Part shown: piece by piece, positions 1-7,774 of the stretch
Numbering within the stretch: the stretch's first letter is position 1
Layout: every line of letters starts with the position of its first letter
IMG/VR virus record: IMGVR_UViG_3300036790_000814
Coordinates: 1-62,252 of that record
DNA: 62,252 nt
Source of the DNA: a virus
Direction: 5' to 3' (one strand)
Notes under the pieces: generated by a model
What the model was told of the DNA's origin: nothing
Database searches by the model: none
What the model saw: the letters and a program-made list of their open reading frames with translations, nothing else
Made by a program: the position numbers and the translations under genes

Positions 1-216
1 CTAAGGGGAGGATTGGAGCGCCCTGCGCTCCTGTATCTGCGCGGCCAGGTCGTGCGTCATCCGGTCGAACTTCCGTTCCAGCTCCTTGCTAGCGATCAGG
101 GCTTCGCGCTTGTTGGTCGGGCCAGAGCTGAAATAACGCTTCTGCGCCTCCCGCATTGCCATCGCGCATGTCACCGCGTCGATCAGGGGGTCGAACAGGT
201 CATCTGCCTGGCTCAT
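1..216 (-). CDS. Small hypothetical phage protein (71 aa)
   Basis: Fourth and last visible gene of a minus-strand operon that begins at 1065. The start is fixed by an ATGA overlap with the upstream gene (213-216). The protein is charged and predicted helical, with a run of basic and acidic residues in the middle suggesting a short coiled coil; there is no signal peptide or membrane segment. I do not recognise the family. Its stop codon is the first three bases of the window, so further operon members could lie outside. Confidence 0.7.
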   Translation of the reverse strand: MSQADDLFDPLIDAVTCAMAMREAQKRYFSSGPTNKREALIASKELERKFDRMTHDLAAQIQERRALQSSP

Positions 217-437
217 GCTGCCACCACGATCCGCTGCACCCGCGGCGGCTTCCGCTGTGGCTCGGCTGGGAAGGGGAGCGATCTCTGCTGCTGTGCCATC
301 TTGCCTTCCGGTGTGGCAAGATAGGCGCGGGCCATGTTGAACAGCGCATGCACCTGGTCCGGGCCAAGGCGCAGCTCGTGATGAGCATCGATTTGATATT
401 CGTATAGGTCAATGGCGGCTTCGGGGATAATTCTCAT
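213..437 (-). CDS. Small hypothetical phage protein (74 aa)
   Basis: Starts at the ATG that overlaps the preceding gene's stop (ATGA, 434-437); a longer reading is open upstream, but it would run deep into the neighbouring gene. It begins MRIIPEAAIDLYEYQID, then has a helical middle and a basic, glutamine- and proline-rich tail. No family recognised. Third gene of the operon. Confidence 0.7.
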   Translation of the reverse strand: MRIIPEAAIDLYEYQIDAHHELRLGPDQVHALFNMARAYLATPEGKMAQQQRSLPFPAEPQRKPPRVQRIVVAA

Positions 438-898
438 GCCGCCCTTGCCTCGACCTGCTTGAAGCTTCCGGTTGATTGGTCGAAGCGCCAATCCTCGCCG
501 TCCGACCATGTGTAGTATGTGATCTCGTATTCATCGCCGATCTGATAATCGCCGTCGCGCAACCTGTCGGCCGGTTCACTTAGATCAGGCGACAATGTGT
601 CTGTATCGCCGACAACCATGACGTTGTCCGCGCCAAGCGGCATCGGCCTATCTACCAAATAGCTGTCATCGCTTAGTGTAAGGATGGCTTTGCCGTATCT
701 AGTGAGCTTACAAAATTGAACGATCTTCCCGCCATCCAGAGGGGCGGGGATACCATCGTATATGTCGGCCGGTGTGAGGGCATATGCTCCATCAGTCAGC
801 CGCATAATCCATGCGCTCGGCGTAGGCCGCGCCGGTGGGACATTCTCATCCATGTAGTCGTAGGGGAGATATCCGCCGTCGATTCCGGTTTCTCTCAT
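434..898 (-). CDS. Hypothetical phage protein (154 aa)
   Basis: The ATG at 898 overlaps the stop of the 56-aa gene before it (895-898), which decides the start against a longer in-frame reading to 1012. The protein is acidic and rich in Asp, Tyr and Trp, with no membrane segment and no recognised domain. Second gene of the operon controlled by the palindrome at 1136-1148. Confidence 0.7.
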   Translation of the reverse strand: MRETGIDGGYLPYDYMDENVPPARPTPSAWIMRLTDGAYALTPADIYDGIPAPLDGGKIVQFCKLTRYGKAILTLSDDSYLVDRPMPLGADNVMVVGDTDTLSPDLSEPADRLRDGDYQIGDEYEITYYTWSDGEDWRFDQSTGSFKQVEARAA

Positions 899-1065
899 GC
901 ATCCCCCTGCTGCGTAGGAAGGGCATGGGCATCGCACTCGGTTCTGACGAAAGAGCCGATTAACGATGCGAACTCGCTCTCGGTGCCCCCAACGACGAGA
1001 ACAGCCAGGCATGCGTCGCGAAGGTGATCGACTGCTTTCCGTGTGATCGTGTTTGAGTCGTACAT
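895..1065 (-). CDS. Short first gene of the left operon (56 aa)
   Basis: A 56-codon reading frame beginning MYDSNTITRKAVDHLRDACL. It overlaps the next gene by ATGA (895-898), like every other junction of this operon, and it fills the gap between the promoter region and the next start. The translation is clean and helical. Function unknown. Confidence 0.65.
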   Translation of the reverse strand: MYDSNTITRKAVDHLRDACLAVLVVGGTESEFASLIGSFVRTECDAHALPTQQGDA

Positions 1066-1094
1066 ATTGAGGCTAAGATTTAGTTAGCTAGCAA

Positions 1095-1150
1095 ATGATA
1101 CGGCTTTCTCCTCTCGTGAGACAAGGACAAAAGAAGCAACATTGTTGCTT
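1095..1150 (-). promoter_or_regulatory. Palindrome A plus promoter of the 1065-1 operon
   Basis: The 13-bp palindrome GCAACATTGTTGC lies at 1136-1148, extended to 8-bp arms by flanking AA/TT (1134-1150). On the minus strand it is followed after 11 bp by TTGTCT (1124-1119), an 18-bp spacer and TATCAT (1100-1095). The first start codon follows at 1065. Same architecture as the four other copies. Confidence 0.75.
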
Positions 1151-1278
1151 TGTTTCACTGCCGTCAGTTCAGCCCCAACATCTGCCAGAGTCGCTGGTTC
1201 TGGGGGACTCGCCTTTCGGTTGCCGCAGACGTTCCGGTCACGCCATACTGCCAGCGTGGTGCGGGGAGATGGCGTACG

Positions 1279-2445
1279 ATGACCGTCAGGCTCGGCAGAA
1301 GCGGGATCCGGATGGCCTTCCTGCTGGTGATGCTGGGGGTAGGAACGGCGCAAGCCCCCGACCGCGAATTGCAGGCCGCCCAGTCTGAGAGCCTTCGGCG
1401 AGAGGTGGCCCAGGAATACGGATTCGATGCGGTGCGCCTCCGAGCCGCTGATGCACTTGTAGCGAGCGGGGATCCCCAGGCGGACGTGTATCCCGGCCTC
1501 TCACGCGCGTCGAACAAAAGCCGTACCGATGGGGAGAGCCTGACTGTTGGAGCATGGACGGGCGGCCCCAACGTATGGTTCAAGCCAGAGTATTTGATCG
1601 GCTTTGCCGGAGCCGGTAACGACTGGATCGTGACAGTGAGTTTCCTTCTGCCAACCCGAACGGCTTTTGATGCGGCGTTAGGGGCCCTGCGGGACGGTGG
1701 CTATGACCATTTGAAGGATTACCTGTCCCGGCATGCAAAGCTCTATCAATATAACCTTGACGGATATAAGATGATCGACGCGGTGGGAGAACTTGACAAT
1801 GCTGGGAGACTCCACGTTACGCGCAACGGCGTTGCTGGAACCATTGGCCTCATTCGAGGAAGCAATCCGCCAAAGCTGGTGTTAACCTTCCCGGGCGATC
1901 CGCAACACCCGGTCATTGTCCCCGCAGCGCTCGGAATCGTACCCCCCGGCATACCGCCCATAGCAGCTCCACTGCCTGCGCCGCCCCCGCCGGGCCCAAA
2001 TCCGCCGCAAATCACGGAGACCGACGCAGACGGGAAGAACCTTTACGATCATGTCGTCGTCGAAGATGGAATATCTCACGCTGTAAGCGCTTGGTTGTCA
2101 CGTCACGATGTCAGCTCAATTGTTTTCGCGATTGACCGGCATGTGATCTCGACAATTGGCTACCATGGACAAGAAATCGAGTTCGGGACCATGCACAATC
2201 CGAACCATGGAGGCGCTTTGGAGAGGTTCCTTGGGTTCAAAAGTTCCAGCGGCAGCGAGATTCGCTTTACTTTCGACACCGAGGAATCTTACGATCAGGC
2301 TCTGGCGCAGCTTCCGGGCGGTGTAAACTGGCTCGTTTCATATTTGAATGATGGCGTCCTTCACCATCAATGGGGCGTTCACCTTGCCCTACGAAGGCCG
2401 ACCGCAAACGGGCCGGATGCGTTCATCCCGCCGGACCAACGCTGA
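1279..2445 (+). CDS. Exported protein with a duplicated domain (388 aa)
   Basis: The start at 1279 is chosen because a GGGGAGA ribosome site precedes it and the N-terminus is then a good signal peptide: two to three arginines, a hydrophobic core FLLVMLGVG and an AQA cleavage site near residue 26. Two similar segments each end in a pattern of aromatic/Thr, AAL or QAL and YL near residues 140-180 and 325-355. They are separated by a proline-rich linker around residues 220-250. The gene stands alone on the plus strand between two minus-strand operons, the usual position of a lysogenic-conversion gene. It would act in the periplasm or outside the cell; the function is not recognised. Confidence 0.65.
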   Translation: MTVRLGRSGIRMAFLLVMLGVGTAQAPDRELQAAQSESLRREVAQEYGFDAVRLRAADALVASGDPQADVYPGLSRASNKSRTDGESLTVGAWTGGPNVWFKPEYLIGFAGAGNDWIVTVSFLLPTRTAFDAALGALRDGGYDHLKDYLSRHAKLYQYNLDGYKMIDAVGELDNAGRLHVTRNGVAGTIGLIRGSNPPKLVLTFPGDPQHPVIVPAALGIVPPGIPPIAAPLPAPPPPGPNPPQITETDADGKNLYDHVVVEDGISHAVSAWLSRHDVSSIVFAIDRHVISTIGYHGQEIEFGTMHNPNHGGALERFLGFKSSSGSEIRFTFDTEESYDQALAQLPGGVNWLVSYLNDGVLHHQWGVHLALRRPTANGPDAFIPPDQR

Positions 2446-2486
2446 AGATGCCCAGAATCTCGTTGCCAGCATTCGGACTGCATGGT

Positions 2487-3116
2487 CTAGGAATGCCCGT
2501 TCAATTCCCGCCGCGCCTGTGCGATCGCCAGATTGAGCCGGATCATGGGAGCGTCGCTGCCGCCGGCGTCGCTGTGCGCGTTCTTGGCGCGGGCACGATA
2601 GCGGCCCTCGGCCAGTAGAAGCTGATCCTCTGGCGGAAGGTCGGCGGGAAAGGGGCCGAGCTCTTCGCGCCAATCGACCGTCTGCTCCTGCGTCTGTCCG
2701 TCCGGCGGCGGAAGCTGCGCGAAGCCTGCGAAAGCCCGCTCCATCATGTAGGCACCTCCGTGGCGCTCAAGGCCGCGCAGATGCTCCACGGCCAGGGCGA
2801 GTGAACGCATGTTCTGCTCGATGTTGGTGTAGCTGTCCCGCGCCATCACCATCTGCTTGCCGCGTAGGCTGAAATAAACAGCACACCCCGGATCTCCGCC
2901 ATCCGGCCGCATGGTGGCGTAGGGCTGCCCATCGAGCCGTAGCGGTATGTTCGTGGACAAGACGACGGAACGCGCGTCGAGCCGCTGCAATTCGTCGTAC
3001 AGCGACCGGCGCGCTGCATCGAACGTCGCGCGCCGGAGCCGCGAGTTCCAGTCTCTGTTGCTTGATGGGGTGCGCGGCCAACCTTCTGGCCATCTGAGGG
3101 GATAGGCTTGGGTCAA
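2487..3116 (-). CDS. J-domain-like protein with degenerate HPD motif (209 aa)
   Basis: Last gene of the recombination operon. The N-terminus (MTQAYPLRWPEGWPRT) and central part match a conserved family of phage and plasmid proteins, by memory of the family. The C-terminal 45 residues resemble helices II-III of a DnaJ J-domain, where the HPD tripeptide that activates DnaK would be expected. Here it reads HSD, in AHSDAGGSD. It may therefore keep the fold without stimulating DnaK. It overlaps the HNH gene by ATGA. Confidence 0.65.
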   Translation of the reverse strand: MTQAYPLRWPEGWPRTPSSNRDWNSRLRRATFDAARRSLYDELQRLDARSVVLSTNIPLRLDGQPYATMRPDGGDPGCAVYFSLRGKQMVMARDSYTNIEQNMRSLALAVEHLRGLERHGGAYMMERAFAGFAQLPPPDGQTQEQTVDWREELGPFPADLPPEDQLLLAEGRYRARAKNAHSDAGGSDAPMIRLNLAIAQARRELNGHS

Positions 3117-3556
3117 CGTTCTCTCTTGATTGGCTGCTCAAATGGCCTTGATGCAATCTTCCGCTTCCCCTTCGGCCATGGTCGAGGCGGGATCTTCTTG
3201 CGTGGGCGCCTGGTGGCAGTTGCGCGGGCGCGGATGCGCTTGATTTTCGCCCTTACACCAGCCTCTCTGGCAGACTTATCTCGATGACAACCGTCTCGGC
3301 ATCGCGTACGTAGATTTTCAACCGACCAGTTAGCCAGAATTTCAGGATATTCGCCCCTGACAAGGTGAAGAGGTAGCGCGTGATCGGCTTGCCAATCCCG
3401 ATTCCCGCACACTCGTCCGCAATCGTAACAGACACCTTTGTCTCGCGCGAACGCGGCCTTACGCTGGGCTGCGCTGGTGGACAGGACGCCGTATTGCTTC
3501 CAATCAGCGCGCCAGTTTTCGCCTTTAGGTGGTCTGCGATGTTCCAGTCCACTCAC
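3113..3556 (-). CDS. HNH endonuclease (147 aa)
   Basis: Contains a Cys-x-x-Cys pair (CYDCG, about residues 43-47), the DH of the first HNH histidine (WQADHALPLHL, about 55-65), an N in the centre and a C-x(3)-CH end (about 83-88), followed by a very basic tail. This is the metal-binding beta-beta-alpha nuclease fold that cuts DNA. It overlaps both neighbours by 4 bp, so it is part of the RecT operon. A packaging or homing role is possible. Confidence 0.75.
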   Translation of the reverse strand: MSGLEHRRPPKGENWRADWKQYGVLSTSAAQRKAAFARDKGVCYDCGRVCGNRDWQADHALPLHLVRGEYPEILANWSVENLRTRCRDGCHRDKSAREAGVRAKIKRIRARATATRRPRKKIPPRPWPKGKRKIASRPFEQPIKRER

Positions 3557-4296
3557 GCAGCCGCCGTTTCCGCCACCTTTGCTGTCTCGTCGTCAAGGCT
3601 CGACGTATCGGCCTTGCGCTCCCGCGCGGCCTCGGTCTGGTAGTCCTGCACCTCCTCGGCGACGGCGAGGCCCATGAGGGCGTCGGCTGCCCCGTCACGA
3701 TATGCCCATGATGCGGCCCGCCAGTAGCATTGGCGCTCTGGGTAGTCCGTCCATGGCCCTTGCTTCCCGAGCAATCGGGCGCGCTTGGCGTCCTCATAGG
3801 AAAAGCTGCGGACGTATGGTTCCGCTTGGTCTCTGCGCTTTAGGCTGACGGTGACTTTGTACCCCTCGGCCCATTTGCCGCTGCTGGTCTCCGTGATCTC
3901 GGTTTTAATCCACTCGACCTTTCCGCTGTTCTGGACGAGGGCCGTGGCTCCGTCGCCATAAATGCAGGCCTTGTTGTTGATGACCATGATGGTCGAAACG
4001 GCGGTCACCGGCGCGTAGCCGACCTCCGAACCCTTGCAGATTGCCAGCATGACCTTCGCCTTGGTTTCCTCAGTCGTCTTGCCCTCAAGGCTTCGCGGCA
4101 CCATCCCGGCCAGCACGAACGCTCCGGCCATCTTCCATGCCTCGTCCGTGTCGCGCGGCATGATCGCCATAACCTCGCGCTGGGCGTGAACCTGAACGGG
4201 GAGCGGGCGGGGCGCGGGCGCTATCTCTTGCTTCGGCGCTTCAACCTGCGGTGCGGCTAATTCCTTGTCGTCGTCGGACTGCAATTGGTCGGTCAT
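3553..4296 (-). CDS. recT: RecT-like single-strand annealing protein (247 aa)
   Basis: After an acidic, proline-rich N-terminal tail of about 35 residues, the protein matches the RecT/Bet-type annealing family used by alphaproteobacterial phages. It has an AGMVPRSL segment, VMLAICKGSEVGY, the central GDGATALVQ and a conserved RARLLGKQGPW followed by a Tyr/Trp-rich region. These proteins coat ssDNA made by a partner exonuclease and pair it with a homologous strand. The RecE-like nuclease at 4979-5989 is the obvious partner, separated from it by an HNH gene. Confidence 0.75.
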   Translation of the reverse strand: MTDQLQSDDDKELAAPQVEAPKQEIAPAPRPLPVQVHAQREVMAIMPRDTDEAWKMAGAFVLAGMVPRSLEGKTTEETKAKVMLAICKGSEVGYAPVTAVSTIMVINNKACIYGDGATALVQNSGKVEWIKTEITETSSGKWAEGYKVTVSLKRRDQAEPYVRSFSYEDAKRARLLGKQGPWTDYPERQCYWRAASWAYRDGAADALMGLAVAEEVQDYQTEAARERKADTSSLDDETAKVAETAAA

Positions 4297-4982
4297 GGCT
4301 TAAATCTCCTTTTCGGTCTGTGGAGGCTATAAAATCCGTCCGAGCATGCGTCGGAACAAAACCTAGAACCGCGTTGGCGTTGATAGGTTGGCCCGGTCAG
4401 GAATCTTGTGTTGCAGGCCATGCATTCCTTCGGTGTCGGGGGTGTTGAAGTGCGCCTACGCTTCATGCATGCGTTTTTGGCCGCCCGTGCGCAAACCCTA
4501 CATGCTCGACTGATAGCCCCGGATGGCAGATTATATTTTTTGGAGTTCTGCTCAGTATATTCGTGCCCCTTTGGGCAGTGGGGGGGTGCGACGCGCGCGC
4601 CCCTGCGAATGTTCATAAGATGAGTTACCGGTTCCAAGTGAGCCGGATTGACGCATGAGCGAACGCGGCAAACGTGATCTTGTTCGGTGCCTGCCGGCAT
4701 CTCGCCTCCAAGGAGGAAAAATACCAAACGATGGGCTAATGCGGTTTTGGTCCCTTCGCCTGTTCCGACCGATCCGTAACCGTCTTCGGTTAGCGCAGCA
4801 GTCCACAACCAACAGCCTGACATTGGCTCTGGACTGATCTTGTCTTGAATGCGTTGGGGAAGATCGAATAGGGTAGGGGTAACCATAGCCAAGTCACGTT
4901 GGTTAGCGGTCAGAGCGAGTGCGGCGTTGAAGCGCCCATTCGCTCGTTCTTTATTGCATATATGGTCCGTAGTCGCAATCAT
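4293..4982 (-). CDS. HNH endonuclease, homing type (229 aa)
   Basis: The core has an SGCWLWTAA segment, GYG, then DHVC(x)nC(V)NPAHLEPVT (about residues 102-120), the signature of phage HNH homing endonucleases. Two further Cys-rich knuckles follow (C-P-K-G-H and C-x-x-C near residues 135 and 165, and a CMAC/FCSDAC pair at the end). It sits between the exonuclease and annealing genes with 4-bp overlaps on both sides, as expected for a mobile endonuclease that has settled into an operon without breaking it. Confidence 0.75.
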   Translation of the reverse strand: MIATTDHICNKERANGRFNAALALTANQRDLAMVTPTLFDLPQRIQDKISPEPMSGCWLWTAALTEDGYGSVGTGEGTKTALAHRLVFFLLGGEMPAGTEQDHVCRVRSCVNPAHLEPVTHLMNIRRGARVAPPHCPKGHEYTEQNSKKYNLPSGAISRACRVCARAAKNACMKRRRTSTPPTPKECMACNTRFLTGPTYQRQRGSRFCSDACSDGFYSLHRPKRRFKP

Positions 4983-5989
4983 AATTCTGTTGCGTAAACA
5001 GGCATCAGCGAGTCATCCAAGTCTTCGATTCCTGCATCATCCACCCACGGCTCCGTCTCGCCGTGTTTAGCCATATAGAATTTGAACCGGCGAATCGCCT
5101 CCTCGATTGCGACCTCGCCACATGACCAAAGGCTGCCGCGCGTGAACTTCTTGGCGCGGGCGAGGGGTGCAACGCCTTTCTGTTGAAAACAGAAATAGAA
5201 GTCGTGCGCCTCGCATTCAGTGAAAGCCAGTAGCCATTCGTCCTTGCCGGGGAAGTCGGTTGGCTTCGCCTGTGCTTGTGCCGCTTTAACGGCGCGGAGA
5301 TAGAACGCTGCCTGAATATGATATTTGCCCGATGCCATAGCGCTGTAGATCGCGCTATCGACCGGCTTGTTCATGAAGTTGCCGAACGTCTTCAGGTCGA
5401 TGATGGCGCGGGGCTTCAGGTAATCGAAGCGGCTCTTGAAACGTAAGCCGTCTTCCGTCCATATAACGGTAACCTCTGGATATCCGCCGCGAAAGCACTT
5501 GCTGATTTCTGGATGATTTTCGATCATCGCCGCCGAAATTTCGATGCTGCCGATTAGGTCGGCGGACAGGAACTCCTTGCCGTGGTGCAAGAGCTGATAG
5601 TTCGTGCGGAGCTCGTCCAGAATGGCGGCATTGGGCTGAATCTCAATAAGCTGTTCGATCAACTCGCCTTTCAGGCCCTTCGGTTTCTCCACGCCACACT
5701 TAATCAGCGCGTCCTTGATATCGTCCACGGTGCGAAGGCAGTCGTCCGGCGGCGTGAAAGTCGGCGCGTAGCTGTCGTCGAACGCAGCTTTGCCCTCAAG
5801 TATGCGCTTATGGTAGGCGCGTCCAATGAACATAGCCTCAGTGTCTTCATTGCGGCGCAGCTGGTTCATCCAGCTACGCGCCCAGAAGTCCATCGGGCTA
5901 ATCAGAAGGTTCTTGATGCCGCTGGCGCTGAGGAATGGCAGCGCGTGGTATTCGTCCGCGGCTAATCCGAAGAATAGTCCATCCTGCAT
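4979..5989 (-). CDS. recE: RecE-like PD-(D/E)XK exonuclease (336 aa)
   Basis: The N-terminus (residues 10-65: YHALPFLSASGIKNLL...FIGRAYHKRILEG) is typical of the DUF3799/RecE and lambda-exonuclease group. The nuclease core is visible as SRFDYL followed by IIDLKTFGN (about residues 182-200), where Asp and Lys of the DxK motif bind metal. It would degrade one strand of a DNA end to expose ssDNA for the RecT-like protein. First large gene of the operon, behind two small genes. Confidence 0.75.
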   Translation of the reverse strand: MQDGLFFGLAADEYHALPFLSASGIKNLLISPMDFWARSWMNQLRRNEDTEAMFIGRAYHKRILEGKAAFDDSYAPTFTPPDDCLRTVDDIKDALIKCGVEKPKGLKGELIEQLIEIQPNAAILDELRTNYQLLHHGKEFLSADLIGSIEISAAMIENHPEISKCFRGGYPEVTVIWTEDGLRFKSRFDYLKPRAIIDLKTFGNFMNKPVDSAIYSAMASGKYHIQAAFYLRAVKAAQAQAKPTDFPGKDEWLLAFTECEAHDFYFCFQQKGVAPLARAKKFTRGSLWSCGEVAIEEAIRRFKFYMAKHGETEPWVDDAGIEDLDDSLMPVYATEL

Positions 5990-6007
5990 TAACTCCCCTG
6001 TTCTGGC

Positions 6008-6226
6008 CTAATGCCGGTTGTGTGTGATGGTCTTTTTGCGTGTCGGAAGCTCTATCCCCGCGTCGGCGGGGAACGCTTCGGCTAATGTCGTCCGCGCATC
6101 ATCGGTGTTGAAGGTGATCTGCAAATTCGCCGTGCCGGTGATGGGCGTCAGGTGGATGGCGTAGCCGGTTGCGATCAGAATGAGGGCAAGAATCGCAGCG
6201 AGGGTGACTGTTGCGGTGTTGGTCAT
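6008..6226 (-). CDS. Small single-span membrane protein (72 aa)
   Basis: Residues 5-25 form a hydrophobic helix (VTLAAILALILIATGYAI) after a short polar N-terminus; the rest is soluble and ends in a basic TRKKTITHNRH. It overlaps the gene before it by ATGA (6223-6226). Function not recognised. Confidence 0.6.
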   Translation of the reverse strand: MTNTATVTLAAILALILIATGYAIHLTPITGTANLQITFNTDDARTTLAEAFPADAGIELPTRKKTITHNRH

Positions 6227-6435
6227 GGTGTTACCTCTTTCATAAGCTCCCTGATCTCATCCATGAATGGCATCAGACCGCGCAACGTGGCGATTGCTTC
6301 CCGTCGCGGATCGGCGCATTCGCCCAAGGCTATTCGCCCAAGGCTTTCCATCATCATGCGACTTGCGTCGCGGTTACATTCGCTTAAGCGTTCGAGCGTC
6401 TTTGCGCTACGTTCGAGTTGTTCGACTATATCCAT
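6223..6435 (-). CDS. Small helical protein, first gene of recombination operon (70 aa)
   Basis: Leu-, Glu- and Arg-rich, predicted all-helical (MDIVEQLERSAKTLERLSEC), without recognised domain. It opens the minus-strand operon 6435-2487 directly downstream of the palindrome at 6483-6495. Confidence 0.65.
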   Translation of the reverse strand: MDIVEQLERSAKTLERLSECNRDASRMMMESLGRIALGECADPRREAIATLRGLMPFMDEIRELMKEVTP

Positions 6436-6465
6436 GCCGCAACGGTAGTACAGGGTGTCGGGGAT

Positions 6466-6496
6466 AATCCAGAATATTCATAGCAACATTGTTGCT
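6466..6496 (-). promoter_or_regulatory. Palindrome B upstream of the recombination operon
   Basis: GCAACATTGTTGC at 6483-6495 (7-bp arms including flanking A/T). Eleven bases downstream on the minus strand the hexamer is TGGATT (6471-6466), a weaker -35 than at the other four copies; TTCTGG two bases earlier is an alternative. It lies in the gap between the minus-strand operon (start 6435) and the divergent HTH gene (start 6583). Confidence 0.7.
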
Positions 6497-6522
6497 TTCT
6501 TTGGGCGCAACACAGATTGCTA

Positions 6523-6550
6523 TTGTACGTGCCTCGGCTGTATGTATAGT
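6523..6550 (+). promoter_or_regulatory. Putative promoter of the plus-strand early operon
   Basis: TTGTAC (6523-6528), 16-bp spacer and TATAGT (6545-6550), 32 bp before the ATG of the HTH gene. Judged by eye only. Confidence 0.45.
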
Positions 6551-6582
6551 AATATTATCGCAACCATTTAAGCCGATTTCAG

Positions 6583-6846
6583 ATGACACCCAAGCAACTC
6601 GAACGCCGCTGCCTCAAGCTTTTCGGCCCGTCATGGGTTCAGGAACTGGCCTTCAATCTCGGCTATACCCCGCAAGCGATCTCGAACATGAAGCTCGGCA
6701 AGCGCCGCATCTCCCCGCTGATGATCGCCTTCCTCGAACAGCTCGAATCAGGCGCGAAGCCGATCAAGAAGCGACCGGATGGCTACTGGCGGAAGTTCAC
6801 ATGCCGGAAGGGGAGGGGGCACCGTGCAACTGGATCTGATAGATGA
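6583..6846 (+). CDS. Small HTH DNA-binding protein (87 aa)
   Basis: Residues 5-50 fit a phage helix-turn-helix: WVQELAFNLGYTPQAISNMKLGKRRI, with recognition helix around QAISNMK, followed by a helix and a basic tail. It is the first gene of the plus early operon and is divergent from the recombination operon, the classic Cro/repressor position. It is therefore a candidate ligand of the five palindromes or of its own promoter; the sequence does not tell which. Confidence 0.7.
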   Translation: MTPKQLERRCLKLFGPSWVQELAFNLGYTPQAISNMKLGKRRISPLMIAFLEQLESGAKPIKKRPDGYWRKFTCRKGRGHRATGSDR

Positions 6847-7159
6847 TTGGATGAGCCGCTACCCTCAACAAGCCGGAGCAAAACGTGCCGGAGCGAGTGA
6901 AGCTGCTGCCCGCCGAACCGACCGCGATTCGTGGAGGGCATGGACGCACATGGCGATCATTCGGCTGCTCGAAGGTAATCCTTCGACCGTTAAGGAAATG
7001 CTGACGCTGCTGCACCTCGCATATCCGATGGAAATGCGTGGCAGGGACATCAACAGCCTGCGTCCCCGTTTCAGCGAGCTCGTTGCCGTCAATCGAGTCA
7101 CCGACACCGATCTTCGCCGCAACGGCGAAACGGTTTGGAAGTTAACCCCCAACCATTAG
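6824..7159 (+). CDS. Hypothetical protein, possible winged helix (111 aa)
   Basis: A GTG start at 6824 is chosen over the ATG at 6779 because it follows a strong GGGGAGGGGG ribosome site and gives a smaller overlap with the HTH gene. The second half (NPSTVKEMLTLLHLAYP... GETVWKLT) looks like a helix-turn-helix and wing, but I cannot place it in a named family. Confidence 0.55.
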   Translation: MQLDLIDDWMSRYPQQAGAKRAGASEAAARRTDRDSWRAWTHMAIIRLLEGNPSTVKEMLTLLHLAYPMEMRGRDINSLRPRFSELVAVNRVTDTDLRRNGETVWKLTPNH

Positions 7160-7174
7160 TCCCCTGGTCTCAAA

Positions 7175-7501
7175 ATGGCCGAAATCCCGCGTAGAACTTT
7201 ATCCGATGGCACTCAGATCTATCCTGAGCATCGCAATCTGAAACCGAATGGTCAGCAGCAGGGATATGTTGTGCTGGCTGAGGAAGAAAGGGCCAAAGGC
7301 TTTGTGCGGCCTGTCCGTCGTTCCTACAAGCATCTGAAGTGCGGAGGCGTTACCACCATGGGGCAAACGCTGGCCGAGACATATGCGCGTGATCCTTACT
7401 TCTATAGCGGCACATTTTGCTGCGATTGCGGAAAACACTTTCCGGTCGGAGAGGATGGCGAGTTTGTTTGGGACGGAACCAACGAGAAAGTAGGTACATA
7501 A
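7175..7501 (+). CDS. Hypothetical phage protein with Cys knuckle (108 aa)
   Basis: Contains CCDCG-KHF late in the protein and one earlier HLKCGG, a plausible zinc knuckle. It ends at 7501 with a TAATG junction to the next gene, so the two are translationally coupled. Conserved-type phage early protein; function unknown. Confidence 0.6.
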   Translation: MAEIPRRTLSDGTQIYPEHRNLKPNGQQQGYVVLAEEERAKGFVRPVRRSYKHLKCGGVTTMGQTLAETYARDPYFYSGTFCCDCGKHFPVGEDGEFVWDGTNEKVGT

Positions 7502-7755
7502 TGAAGGGCTTTGCTGACATAGCGGATTTCGACGAAGACAAGCGCATCGACATGATCGGGAACGCCACGATGAGCGGTAAGCAATCGTCCGCCGAAAAGC
7601 CTTTGATAATTGGTTTTGTCGTCGAGGATCATGCTAAGGCCGATCGCTACGTCAAAAAATTGAAAGAGAAGTTTCCAACCATTCGCATCATCGACCGCTT
7701 CGATGGCCCTGTCCAGAACACGGTGACGGTGTACGTTGGTCCACCACCACTCTAA
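7501..7755 (+). CDS. Hypothetical phage protein (84 aa)
   Basis: The start at 7501 shares one base with the upstream stop (TAATG). The second half (LIIGFVVEDHAKADRYVKKL) looks like a small alpha/beta fold. Not recognised. Confidence 0.55.
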   Translation: MKGFADIADFDEDKRIDMIGNATMSGKQSSAEKPLIIGFVVEDHAKADRYVKKLKEKFPTIRIIDRFDGPVQNTVTVYVGPPPL

Positions 7756-7774
7756 CCCCCAACCACTAATTTCC

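Noticed and set aside
1134-1150. Palindrome as a chromosomal-type parS or a P2 Ogr site
   Set aside because: parS reads TGTTTCACGTGAAACA and Ogr sites have arms separated by 12 bp; neither matches GCAACA-N-TGTTGC, although the -52 to -55 position recalls Ogr.
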